NCBI RefSeq assembly: GCF_024323335.1 | Contig: NC_066583.1 | Location: 271,184,916 to 271,248,915 of the forward strand | Source of the DNA: Lathyrus oleraceus | Taxonomy: Eukaryota > Streptophyta > Magnoliopsida > Fabales > Fabaceae | DNA: 64,000 nucleotides | Reading direction: 5' to 3' | Part shown: positions 32,147 through 43,522 of the stretch, one piece after another | How positions within the stretch are numbered: the stretch's first letter is position 1 | How the letters are laid out: every line of letters starts with the position of its first letter | The notes under the pieces: model-generated | What the model saw: the letters and a program-made list of their open reading frames with translations, nothing else | Database searches by the model: none | What the model was told of the DNA's origin: nothing | Position numbers and translations under genes: made by a program

Positions 32147-34979
32147 TGTTGCACCCCAAAATTTGCCCTCTATTTTTAACTCTAACCAATTTTTTTGTTT
32201 CACATTCATTTGCATCATCTTCATAGCATAACATTTTTTTTTGTCTTAATATTAGCCGGAATAATTTCTCGGAATTTACAAACAGACTGGTCAAATTAAC
32301 TTTTTAACTGTGCCTAAAATTAGTCAACGAAAAAATGTCAAGTTTAAGTTTGCAAATGTCGGTAACATTAATCTGCGGTTCACGTGGTTTAATTTGACAT
32401 GCTAAAAATATTTTTACGACTATTTTTGGTCATATGTTGATCAGTCTGAGCAGTTTAAACGGTCATAATTTTTATCTCAAAATCCGACCAAACGCTGTAT
32501 TTTTCCGAGTCATTTATTTCGTGCTGATTATTTTGACGTGTTCATTTTATTTTTTCGAGCATTTTGGTGCCCGACTTTTTTTTTTGAGTCTATTTATTTT
32601 TTATATTGGGTCTAGAATAAATAAATAGGTTAATTAGTTTTTATTTTAATTTTAACTATTTTAATTATTTAACTTTATTCAGTTTTTAATTTAATATTGG
32701 GTTTCAAAATAAACTTAGGCTCATTATCATTAACCTAATTTGTTCCTATATATATTTACTAGCATGACTGATAGAGAGAGGCTAAAGATAGAATAAAAAA
32801 GAGAAACTGAGAGTAGCTGATCTATACTATCGTACACACAGTTTGGTAATAGTTTATATATGGTATATACTTTATCTATTTTGTTGATATATTTGATTAT
32901 GTTTTCGGATCGGATCGTGTCAATACGCCGTTTTCACATATACGTGTATGAGGCGTGACATTTGTGTTATCCGATCCAGTTGCGATGATCGCAATTTTGC
33001 GCTAGCAACGCCGTTGTTTTTTTTAATTCATTTTTTTTATATATATACATATATTTAGATCTGCACATTTTTTTTCATAACTAACTACCCTGATTTTTCC
33101 TAAACCCTGACAATTTCGCCACAAACTCTAACTTTCAAACCTAAAACTTTAACCGTGTTGTTTCCTCTAAACCATAAACCTTTTCTTAAACCTTAACAAA
33201 CCTTATTATTATTTCCTATTTTCGCTCATATTTATGTTATGCATACACTGTAACTGCTTCGCCCTTGTAATATTTTAAGTTTTAACTTGTAATATTTTCA
33301 GTTTTACTTTTCGCCATCTTTATTATGTAACTGCACCAAAGCGTTGTAATAATTAGGGTTTTATTTTCTGCCATTGATTTTCTGCCATTTTATTTTTCTG
33401 CCATTTATTTTTCTGCCATTTAAATTTCTGCCATTGATCCTATATTAACTGCGTGGTTTAGTAATGTAGGGCGTGAAAACCTACTAAATTAATTATTTAA
33501 TATTTTTCTATAACCTTTATATTTTTTGTAAATAAATAATAAATACTAACTATTTTAATAACTTTTTTATTACTTACTTATAATAATAAATCCTTATATA
33601 TTTTGTAAATAAAATCTAATTGACCATTTTTCTAATTGAATAATAATAATAAACCTATTAATCTAATAATTTGATATTTTCTATAATCTTTATTTATTTT
33701 GTAAATAACTAACTTAATATTTTTCATATAACTCTTTTATTTTATAATTTGTACATTAATGTATTTTAAATTCTTTTATTATTACTAATTTATTTTAAAC
33801 TCATATTTTTCTAATAACTTCTAAAAAAATCTAACTTGTTTAACCTAAAATAATTTCTTTTAAAATTCTAACCTTTTTATTATCACTTTATTATTATTGT
33901 TATTTTATTATTGCTTTATTACCATTGTTTATTTATTATTTTATTATTATTTGCTTTTATCTATTCTATTTTTGCTTCATTACTTTCCTTATTTTAATTT
34001 TGTTTTATTTATAATATTAGGAACAAATGTATAGGTTGTAAATTTATTCTTTCTCGCCTGATTATTATGTATCTGTCCCATAGCCATGTAATAGTTTAGG
34101 AATTTATTTTTCTTGCTTTTATTTTTGTAAATATTTATTGCGTGGTTAGTAATTTAGGGAGTGCAAAAAACTAACTGTAAATAATTGAACTTAGAAAATT
34201 AAATTCAAGACAAATATCTGAAAAATAACACTCACACACGTAAGTCGATCTTTGATCGCCATATGTACTTCCTAGGGTATTCCTCTTGGTTGCCTTCTTT
34301 AAATGGTCAAGTCCCTCGAAAATAGGGGTGTCTTAAGCAAAGTCCCTTCAAACAGAAAAATCATCAAGTCCTTATAAACTTAAAAGATCAAGTCCCTACG
34401 AGGTTGCCTACGATATAATGATCTTGTCCCTTCGGTAAATATGATGATAGTCCCTACGAGTTGCTAAAGACACCCCTTATGTTGCCTTCATTGACCATAC
34501 GATGACCCTACGCTCGTCCCTTAAACACATCCAAGGTAATGACTACCTATTCCTTAATAATAGGGACAGTCTTACCATTGAAAGAATATACGAGAACACG
34601 AAAGACTTAATCTAGGGTAGGTATCTCATAGTTACTTGCTCACACTTTTCAAAATTACTTTTACACCTCACAATTTCTAAACTAGGCTTTGTATACACCC
34701 ATACGAGGGTCATTACAAAGTACTTAAAGAAATTTTTCTAATCACACACTACACTCTTGCAAACAAACAAAGTGAGCTAAGTAACTAAGAGCCCATGGAT
34801 AACCATGGATATAAAGGGTGCTAATACCTTCCCTTTGTATAACCTACCCCCCGAACTCAAAATCTTTTTAAGGTCTTTCCTGTTCTTTTATGTCCTTTCC
34901 TTTTGGATAAAATAAAAGTCGGTGGCGACTCTTGCTATCCGCAACATTTAACTAAAGTCAGTTCTCCCACCGTGTTACA
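32147..34979 (+). repeat. 3' LTR of element N (2,833 bp)
   Basis: It starts TGTTGCACCCC and ends CGTGTTACA before the GTAGG duplication. The first part aligns with 26572-27720. The rest includes a short TTTCTGCCATT repeat near 33360-33430 and a very AT-rich tract (about 33480-34160). A U5 PBS-like site, TGGCGACTCT, lies at 34923-34932. No gene is supported. Confidence 0.95.
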
Positions 34980-34984
34980 GTAGG

Positions 34985-35206
34985 GTATCTGTGTGGACGT
35001 GCTACGTGCAAGGGAATGATTCTACGTGCGCGAGCAATGATTCCTGAAACAATCAAGCACGTTAGAAACCGACACCTGCAAAATAGAAGACAAGTTATTA
35101 TGATTGATGCATGAATGCAATGTCTATCCATATGAGGAACACTCTGTCTTTCGATCCTGGTTTCATCGAGACAGATAATAACTCGACAGCAACATTCTGA
35201 CATCAA
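34985..35206 (-). pseudogene. gag: 5' end of element B gag, cut off by element N
   Basis: The open frame from 35206 reads into the GTAGG site in the same frame as the gag continuation at 26566. The last residues here (ARPHRYPT) thus join the RRNKSKLMDLP start of the other part. An AG acceptor-like site (TTTCAG, exon from 35043) and a second one (TTTTGCAG near 35070) precede it. The upstream part looks non-coding, so the real gag N-terminus may come from a splice. The 35207-35486 gap to ORF1 shows nothing else. Confidence 0.6.
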
Positions 35207-35486
35207 TCATTTGATTTTGCCATATAGAGCAGAAAATTATGATTTAGCAAAGATATCACCCGACGATGTGTGTGCTATGTGAGTGCATACAGGAAAGCAA
35301 ATAAAGCTTGAAGATCGATCAATGAATGACAATAACCACTGTATGTCAAAAGTGCACCACACGTGCAAAAGTCATACATCAGGCTGATACAAATCAAATA
35401 CAATTCTCCAGAATCAGAAAGAAAATACAAGCAAGTGAATTCCGTCAACAGGCCTGACGGTAATCCAACACAATAACAACAAAAGT

Positions 35487-37328
35487 CTACACTGAAGAAG
35501 GTCCCACAGACGGCTCTGCATCATCAACCATCTTGGTAAACTTCACGGCGAACTTGAGCTCAGTGTTCTCCTGCTGCAATCTCCCCACCTCCTTCTGGTG
35601 AATCTTCATCTGTCGGAAATAATGATCCCTCTCAGCAAGATAGTGATCTCTCTCAGCCCTAATCTTTGCTTTCTCCTCTTCCTTAATCTTCAGCTTTGCT
35701 TCCCATTCTGTGGTAAGGACTCTGACTCTGGCTTCCCTTTGATTCTTCACAAGGATCTGCCTCCTCTTCTCATCTTCAATGACCCTCAAAGCTCTAGCCA
35801 ACTTCTCCTTGGTGATGTCATGCTCCTTCGTAGATGACTCCAAAGCTTGGCTGACCTTGCCATAATAAGTGGTGTCTATCTCAAAACGCTTCACCACAAG
35901 AGCATGTCTCTTATCCTGGTCTTCTATTTTCCCTTTGATTTCCTGATTAGCCATCTGAATTCTAGCAACACTCATCTCCAACTCAGTCTTCTCTGCCTGC
36001 AGCTGATCTCTGGCCTTCTTCATCTCAAGGAACTCTTCCATGCTGACAGAAGAACATGGCCCCTCAATCAATGGACACCAAGGATCACCCCCAGGAAATG
36101 GTAGATGCGTGAGCTCAATCCTCTTCCTAAGCCAATCATCAAACGGAGGAAAAGACCCGCTATTAACCTTACCAAAAGGAACCTTGCCCTTTCTCTGAAT
36201 GTCGCGCCATTCATCAGACACTTGCCTCAACTTTGGCTGATTACCCTCAATTGGGAAGTAGAAAGACTCCTGAATCTCTCGCCCGAGAGGAGGACCCTCC
36301 ACAGCAAACCCCATTTGTCTCCTAAGAAGCACCGGGTTGTAATTAATGCAACCTTGAACTCCTATAAGAGGCACATTGGGAAGACTCCCACAACTGTAAA
36401 TGAAATCTCGTCCAACCATACCATTGTGAGTCCAAGCTATGTCCTTGGCTCGCAAACCCATCAACCTGATTGACCATTTGACAATAGGATCCAGAAAGAC
36501 AAAGGCACCTCTAGAAGGCAAATACCCCATGAACCATTTGTACAACAACTGAGCACAACATCGGATCAATCCCCCACGCCGCTTCTCGTTCCGATTATGG
36601 ACCGAGTAATAGACATCTCCAACCAGGGTAGGAATGAGATTCCTCTGCACAAACAACCGGATAGCATTAATATCTACAAAGTTCTTTTGGTTAGGAAACA
36701 TGATGATTCCATAGATGCTCACAACAAGCAAAGCACAAACGGTCCTCCAATTACCCACAACAACATGCTCCTTGGCTTTAACCTCCAAGAAACTCAGATG
36801 AAAACCGGGCAACTTTCCCTTCTCCTTCAAACCCCCCTTAGTCACCTCCGGGCTCAAATAAAGAGCACGAGAGATCTCAGCAACATCAGGTTCCTCCTTA
36901 GTGACATAGAATGGAATCTGGTCTCTGATCTGAATACCCAGGATGCTGGCATAGTCTTCCATCAAAGGTCCCAACAAGTAATCCAGGAAAACAAAGCACC
37001 TCAAACCCGGGTCATAAAACTGGAGAAGAGTATGGATGGCACTCCTATCTGTATCTGTGAGCCTGAAAACCAACTTTAGAATACCCCCATAAGTCTCACG
37101 GAACATCCCCACATGGTCAGGTGTAACCAATGCTATCATATCTCTCAGCACACCAATCTCTGGGTCGAAGAAACTGTAGACAACATCGTCTTTCAAGCCA
37201 GTCCTCATGTCTGGAACAAAGAAGTCTCTCAACCAGGATTTCAATCGAGAATGTGCCCTGCATATGGATAAACATGAGTTAGACGCAGATAAATGCAAAA
37301 TGAGAATGATGCTGATGCATGAATGCAA
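35487..37328 (-). CDS. Element B ORF1: plant-mobile-domain-like (DUF7745-like) protein with C-terminal coiled coil
   Basis: A 613-codon open frame upstream of gag, the extra ORF of Ogre elements. The N-terminal half (about residues 90-390) has the block LQFYDPGLRCFVFLDY followed by EDYASILGI, which resembles the retroelement-derived plant mobile domain. It also has FVDINAIRLFVQRNLIPTLVGDVYYS and VPLIGVQGCINYNP blocks shared with ORF1 of A and C. The C-terminal part (about 440-605) is strongly charged and helical and looks like a long coiled coil (EMKKARDQLQAEKTELEMSV onward). The likely start is the Met at 37208-37206; the first 40 residues look non-coding, and a splice acceptor-like CAG near 37262 leaves room for an upstream exon. 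No stop interrupts it, unlike A and C. Function unknown. Confidence 0.85.
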   Translation of the reverse strand: MHSCISIILILHLSASNSCLSICRAHSRLKSWLRDFFVPDMRTGLKDDVVYSFFDPEIGVLRDMIALVTPDHVGMFRETYGGILKLVFRLTDTDRSAIHTLLQFYDPGLRCFVFLDYLLGPLMEDYASILGIQIRDQIPFYVTKEEPDVAEISRALYLSPEVTKGGLKEKGKLPGFHLSFLEVKAKEHVVVGNWRTVCALLVVSIYGIIMFPNQKNFVDINAIRLFVQRNLIPTLVGDVYYSVHNRNEKRRGGLIRCCAQLLYKWFMGYLPSRGAFVFLDPIVKWSIRLMGLRAKDIAWTHNGMVGRDFIYSCGSLPNVPLIGVQGCINYNPVLLRRQMGFAVEGPPLGREIQESFYFPIEGNQPKLRQVSDEWRDIQRKGKVPFGKVNSGSFPPFDDWLRKRIELTHLPFPGGDPWCPLIEGPCSSVSMEEFLEMKKARDQLQAEKTELEMSVARIQMANQEIKGKIEDQDKRHALVVKRFEIDTTYYGKVSQALESSTKEHDITKEKLARALRVIEDEKRRQILVKNQREARVRVLTTEWEAKLKIKEEEKAKIRAERDHYLAERDHYFRQMKIHQKEVGRLQQENTELKFAVKFTKMVDDAEPSVGPSSV

Positions 37329-38258
37329 TGCACTGTGCCATCCTCCAAATCATCTGAACATCCACTGCACTAAGTTACAGTCTCTGAACTGATCACAACC
37401 ATCTGAGGTACTGAGTAACCATAAATCCAACTTTGGAGGTTCCGAAATAAACGGAACGGAAGGATATATCACCATCATCACCAGAAAAAGCACTGAAATG
37501 ATAACCACAACACCATCTGAATCAACCCAGGGAATCCTGAAATAAACGGATCCCCACTGATAAATATCACGGACAGAACTCCGGCGTCTCAGAAATAAAT
37601 CCATAAATCCGACTTATAAATAGGACCCAGATCAATAACTGAACCAGTAGTCACCATCATAACATCACCACCAGAACATGCATCTGTAGGAATCAAACCC
37701 TCCCCTCACAGGTGAATTCTAATTTGGTCATCCTAAGGCGGATAATGGTCTCGACAATCGGACAAGATACTCAACGGGTTTGCCCTTCCAGGTGTGCCGC
37801 TGCAGCTCTCATAAGATCGTCTAAACCAAAGATCCGGGAAAGAACGGTCACCAAAGTCACCATCTCAGATGAGGTGACTCAACCAAAGTGGATACTCCAC
37901 AAAGGAAGAGCTCCCTCAAAAGAACCTCTTCCGGCTTGTGGTATGTCACATCGCCCAAAACATGTTGACCTAACATGAGAGGCAACATGAGACCACGCTA
38001 ATCCTAGGTGTATACTCGGGCCTGGGTTTTAGCCCCACTCAGAACACCCACCCCAAATCAGAGGAACCAAACCTGTACAGAATCCAGCACAATGATAATA
38101 TGATGCATGCAAACATATATGCAAATATATACAAACACAGTATAATAATCATAAGTACAATAAATAGAGCAACAACAAGCAACCAAAACTATCCTAGAGC
38201 GTTAGGATTGACTCGCTTAGGGAAGATGGACCAGCAAGAGGTCAACTTCTTTTTATTT
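37329..38258 (-). other. Untranslated leader of element B between PBS and ORF1
   Basis: No convincing frame or hairpin stands out. By position this should hold the packaging signal and possibly a 5' exon joined to ORF1. Confidence 0.55.
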
Positions 38259-38275
38259 CCCCAGCAGAGTCGCCA
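38259..38275 (-). promoter_or_regulatory. Primer-binding site of element B
   Basis: The minus strand reads TGGCGACTCTGCTGGGG two bases inside the 5' LTR end (38278). This is the PBS form known for Ogre elements, complementary to the 3' end of a tRNA-Arg (tRNA named from memory). Confidence 0.9.
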
Positions 38276-38277
38276 GC

Positions 38278-41200
38278 TGTCGCAACCGCGAAAAACAACC
38301 GGCGGGAAAACACAAAACAAACAGAGCCGCCACCCTGCGTTATTTATCCCAAAAGAGGGAAAGGAAACGCTCGAATTAAACCTGGAAAGGAAATGGTCTT
38401 ACGACCGGAGATTGCAAGGATCGGGAGTCGGTTACGCAATGGGAAGGTATTAGCACCCCCTCACGTCCGTCGTACTCGGCGGGATCCATGCTCAGAAGGA
38501 TAGAATAAGGTTGCTGAATAACTGCTCAAAAGAATACACGCACACTGGAATAAAACACAGATGGAAGAAGAGGGGAACGGGCTCGCTAGGATATCGCATC
38601 CTATGCCTACGTATCTCATCTGGAATGAGAATCAGAGCTACCGTAGTTCGGCTAACGCACGCCAAACAAAACGCTAAACGGAGACGCTGAGACGTCAGAG
38701 CAAACGCCCAAACACAAACTGGAAACGGAATGCCAATCGCTGGGCTTACATCCGACTCCACAAAGGAAAAGGGCGCCCGGAGAGATCAGCTCATCTCCTG
38801 CCTACGTACCTCATCTAGTATGAGGATCAGGGTGACGTAGTTCCCCTTAACAAGGAAAAACTTCTATCCTAAGCAGAGACTAGGGAGATAACAGACTACT
38901 AGGGAGACTACGACTCGAGCCTAGAAGTTGTCATGCATACGATCCCTACGTTGAGGTCTCTAATCAGCACCTAACTCGCACAGGGAGCAAGCTAGCCTAA
39001 ACATCAAGTAAGCAAACACAAGCACAAGAGAGCAAGCGCACACACTATATGCAAACAAGTGGCTCATACAAGGCTGGGCTTTAGTCAAGGGGTCAAATCA
39101 ACCTCGACTAACAAGTCGGTTCTGTTATGGGTGTTTTGAGCTCTTAACCCTAACATTGAGAGTTAGGGTGAAGCAGATGAAATGGGAAATGAGGATCAGA
39201 CCTCATAGCTCTTAACCCGGGCCGGGGTGAGCTTGAATCAAAGAATGTGTGGGAGTCCAGAATGAGGAACTCTATTCCACAATGACTGACTCTATGTACA
39301 AGATTTTGGGTTTTTATTCAAAATGCGTCAACACAGGGTGTGAGCAGGATGAAGGACTCAACTGAATAGCAGGGGATGGATTGCACATCCCTTTTATCTA
39401 CCAATGCCTCTTCACTTAGGAGGTTTTTGAAGTACATGGCACAAATATAAACAAACAAAAACATGGCTTCTTAAGGAGGGCTTCAGACAGGTGCTTGCCA
39501 AAAATAGCAGGTCTTCCAGACTATATGGAGAAAAGAAGTTTACCTAAGTGGTATGCCAACCACAAGCAAAAGCAAAGTTCAAATGAACTTAAAGCAACTT
39601 AGGTACCTGTGTAAACAACTAAACAATCAGTACAGTTTCAGACAAACAGACAACAGTTAACAGATCTCAACAGACAGACAAATCCAATATGTACAACATG
39701 TAAGCCATAAGGCAAACACTCAAGTGAATTATCATCAAAGCCTACAAAATAACCAAATGTTAGCAAACAACAGCAAATAGTCAAACTCAAATGATGAAGC
39801 AACATCAATCATGGAGATGAATGCTTGCACCTGAAATTCAAAACTCAAATGTGAGTACAAACCCCTATGTCAAAGCCTAGGGTCAAAGGTGGAGAAAAAA
39901 TTCAAAACAGAAGCTAAAACTCCACATAAAGCTCATTTAATCAATCATGAACATGTCCTAAAAAGGACCAAATCAAAATCATCAAGCAAATTCAATTCAT
40001 GATCAAGAGAAGGTAAAGGCAAATTCAAAGCTCACAAATGATCATCATGAATAAAAATTCCACACCAAAACAGAAAGGACTCAAACAATTCTGGAAATTT
40101 CTATGAGCATTCAACACATCAAACACAATCATCATACCAAAAATCAGCATCATCAAAGTTCAATTGATATGGAAATGAAAATGCATAAGCGAACCATCCA
40201 ATTGTGTGACACAATTTGTCACACCTAAAGTACATGTGTCCCAAATAGTGAAGACAATAGCAAGAAATTCCAAATAAAATCACATAAATCCATCATCATG
40301 TGAAGAATCATCATGCAAAATTTCATGGCATTTCGATCATGTATGAGCATTTTATGATAGAAAGAATGAAGCAAGGTCACAAAAGCATACATATTCAATC
40401 AATCAACCACAATTCAAAATCCAGAAATGGTAAAATCATAAAATCAAAACCATAAAATTCTAGACATTTCAAGGATCATTTAGCAAAAAACCTGGAATTA
40501 ATTGGATGATTTTTCAATTTGATATGAATTTTTGAAGTTGGATAAAAAATATGAAATAAAAATGATCATGTACATAATGAAATTGGAGGAAAAATAAATA
40601 AATGTGAAGCAATTTGAAATTGTGCGCTCAACCAGAATCGAAGCGAGGGAAGCGCCTGGACCAAAACGCGGTCGTTCGATGCACTACAGTGAATTTGCAG
40701 CAAACCCTAGCGCTACAGTAACCATGGCCGTGCACGGTGGGGTTCACGGCGGAAACCACCGTCTTCCTCACGAAGACGGTGGTGAACAGTAACCTCCATT
40801 TTTTTTTGCAGATTTTTGAAATGAATACATCATTCAACTCTCCTTGCTATGTAGGTTCCAAATCTAACAATATTTAGTCCTAATTCTACATGAATTTTAA
40901 GAATCGAAGCAAAACATTCTAGATCTACAAACTTTCAATCCCACATATCTCCATGAATACTCAACCAAATCACATGAAATTTAGATCAGAATCACCAGCA
41001 TGCAAAGACCTATCTAATCATGTCCATAAAATTGAGAATTAAGAGACTCGAAATTGGACCAACCGGGAATGGCAGTGATCAAAACAGTGAGTTCAAGGCC
41101 TCCAAAGCGTGTGAATCCACTCCTTTACTCTTGTTATGAAGTCTTGTGAATGAATTGAGGCTTGGAGATGCTTGGATCTAGCTCAATTTTCACTTGCCAT

Positions 41201-42675
41201 TGATGTGTTCTTGAACTTCATGTGATGGATTCTGGCTCGATTTCTTCAAATGAATGCTTGGATCTACATCTACAACACTCAACCAACCAAATTATGGAAG
41301 AAAAATGCTATGCTATGTGAAGAAATTTTGAATTTGGATTGAGAGAAAATTTTGGAGGGAAATTCAATCTAGATCTAGAAATGGTGAAAAATGAAAATTC
41401 TGTTAGGGTTTGCTATTTATATGTTGTGCTAATTACATCCAAATCACAATTAGGCATTAATTAATTATGATTAGTGAAATGAGAGGTGTTTTTCAAATTT
41501 AGGATTTTCACCCCATGCATGCAACATGAACGTGAACAATACCAAATGGATGATAAAATTCACTTAAAATCACTTCATGCACATGTTGGCAATGGTATTT
41601 TGTTCCCATGATGCACCAATTTTAAATTTAGCATTTTCCCTCCAAAATGGGCATGAACATGCATATGATCATATGATGAATTTTCATGTAATGTGATGAA
41701 TGATTTGGAAAGTTCATGTCATGAGAAGAATTTGGCAAAAAGGAGCACTCAATTTGGAGTTATGAGCCAAAAGTTATGGCCTTTTGAAGTCTCATGCACA
41801 CTTGACAATGATTGGATCATATCTCCTCAACCATTCATCAGATGCTCATGATCTTGGACTTTCTGGAAATGGGAGAGAAAGATCTTCAACTTTCATGTTG
41901 GACAAAAATTCATTTGAAGCCTCTTTGATGATGTAAGATCAAGTTGAATTTGAACCAAAAACTTTCCATTTTTGGAAACTTTCAATTACAAGTCACTTTC
42001 CATTTTTGGAAACCTTTGATCTAGCCTCAAATTCTTCAAGATAGGAATTTGACATGATAAATAAGCCTCTTTAAGACATGAATGAAGTGTTAAAAATAAT
42101 TTCTCCCCCTTCTAGCCCTCAGTTGACTTTCTGTTGACTTTCTAGATGACAGATGACTTAGCAGTGCTCTGATCAGCTTGAGCCTCAACCACTTGAGGAA
42201 CTGGCTTCAAAATGAAACCCTAGCTCTTGTAAGCTTCACATAATAATCATATGATCCTCATCCAAGTAAATAACCTCATCTCCTTGAAAATCCCTGGTTG
42301 AAAGAATGACACTGATTAGGGTTGACCAGAGGTCAAAACCCTAATCCAGAGGAATCTGAGCATGAACAATGACCCCCTTGAGAATGACATAACCATGATG
42401 ATGATGATGTACCCTTGCCAACAAGATAATGCTCAACCTCCTTGAGAGATCAAGAAAACCCTAATTGAAGCACATACCTTTAGATGGTTGGCGATCAATC
42501 CAATAAGACCCTCAGGCTTGAACCTCTTAACCCCTCTATCTCTGACAAGACCTTAGAGGATGACTTGCTTGTTCTCATATGCTATGCAATATGCAAATGT
42601 GTAATGTCCTAAAAAAATGAAATGCAATATGCTAAGCTAGTTCCAAGAAAGGAGGGCAAATTTTGAGGTGTTACA
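38278..42675 (-). repeat. 5' LTR of element B (4,398 bp)
   Basis: Full-length partner of 12323-16787, ending at the CACAG duplication. It has one copy of the 58-bp unit and about 190 bp (39674-39864) absent from the partner. The TATA box is at 41413-41422 and the 12-bp stem hairpin at 40755-40783. The U5 PBS-like site is at about 38323-38332. This LTR would drive transcription leftwards. Confidence 0.95.
40755..40783 (-). other. Perfect 12-bp stem hairpin in the 5' LTR of element B
   Basis: ACCACCGTCTTC and GAAGACGGTGGT around CTCAC, identical to 14866-14894 although the flanking LTR sequence has diverged. Confidence 0.8.
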
Positions 42676-42680
42676 CACAG
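42676..42680. repeat. Target-site duplication CACAG, right copy, of element B
   Basis: Matches 12318-12322 exactly and marks where the element C sequence resumes. Confidence 0.95.
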
Positions 42681-43522
42681 GAGCACAACGCATTCTGTAA
42701 GGAAAACTCACTAAGGATACAAAGACTATGGGGATAAAAAGCTATGCGTAGGCCAGGCTACGACTTAAAAACTACTGGAGACATGAGGATATTTCCATGA
42801 AAATAAATAAATGGAAAGACTCGGACGAGGGAAAAGAATCTGCATGTATCAGGATAAAACCAACACAACAAGAAACAACCATTGGGGAAAGGCGTAAATC
42901 AGAACAAAGCTGAAATACCCAAACAAAAGGAAATTCGGTTTCACAAAGAAATACGAATACGAACTCAACTGGGAAAGAAAAAACTTCAACACAGGAGTAA
43001 AAGAGATATCTTATCTACCACTTGTTACTGGGTAGGACGATAATACACTCCGACAGATGGACATTTATTACCGATTAAGATAAACATATCAAGGATGACA
43101 CGCTGAAGAAAAATGAGGAATATTCAATACCGGTTACAGGGTAAGAATAACCTGCTGGGGAAAATGAAGAAAATAGGATTTACGACTATCTGTGGGGATA
43201 GAAGACCGAAGGAAGAATATTCGTTACCGGTTAGGGTAAACATATCAAGGATAGACTTGTCGGGGAGAGTATCCGTTACCGATTAAGGTAAGCATATCAA
43301 GGATAGACTCGCAAAGAAATAGGGTTTACATCTACCAGTTATTGGGCAGAAGAACAAAAAGAGAGCATCAGTCACCAGTTAAGGTGAACATATCAAGGAT
43401 AGACTCAGTAGGAGAAATGGGATTTACAACTACCGGTTACTGGGTAGAAGACTAAAAAGAGAGCATCCATCACCAGTTAAGATGAACATATAAAGGATGA
43501 AATACTAAAAGAAATAGGATTT
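42681..43522 (-). other. Element C 3' UTR, repeat-rich segment next to element B
   Basis: Non-coding. The motif CATATCAAGGATAGACT recurs at 43241, 43293, 43389 and 43487 at spacings of about 52 and 97 bp, mixed with TACCGGTTACTGGGTAGAAG. The same repeats continue after the solo LTR (48430-49060), showing that the two parts belong together. Confidence 0.75.

Larger units (their letters stand above)
26572..34979 (+). mobile_element. Element N: internally deleted Ogre-like element nested in gag of element B
   Basis: The order on the plus strand is a truncated 5' LTR (26572-27720), pro, intron, fragments of RT and RNase H, C-terminal integrase, hairpin array, 3' UTR, PPT and a full 3' LTR (32147-34979). 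Three internal deletions removed the rest of the 5' LTR with PBS, ORF1, gag and the start of pro; nearly all RT; and aRNH with the N-terminal integrase. TSD GTAGG. Counting by eye, the shared LTR parts differ at about 16 of 1,140 bases. Confidence 0.95.
12323..42675 (-). mobile_element. Element B: near-complete Ogre-type Ty3/gypsy element
   Basis: On the minus strand: 5' LTR (42675-38278), PBS (38275-38259), ORF1 (37328-35487), gag (split), pro, intron, RT-RH-aRNH-INT, a long repeat-rich 3' UTR, PPT (16796-16788) and 3' LTR (16787-12323). Removing the 8,408-bp element N leaves about 21.9 kb, the usual size of an Ogre. TSD CACAG on both sides. The pol exon has no stop, but gag carries an in-frame TAG, a frameshift and the N insertion, so this copy is not autonomous. 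Confidence 0.95.

Noticed and set aside
33480..34160. AT-rich tract as a possible matrix attachment region or replication origin
   Set aside because: It is part of the 3' LTR of element N; base composition alone does not support either function.
38259..38275. A tRNA gene suggested by tRNA-like 3' sequence (also the 18391-18411 copies)
   Set aside because: Only the 3' terminal 17 bases are matched; no cloverleaf or internal promoter boxes are present, so it is a primer-binding site.
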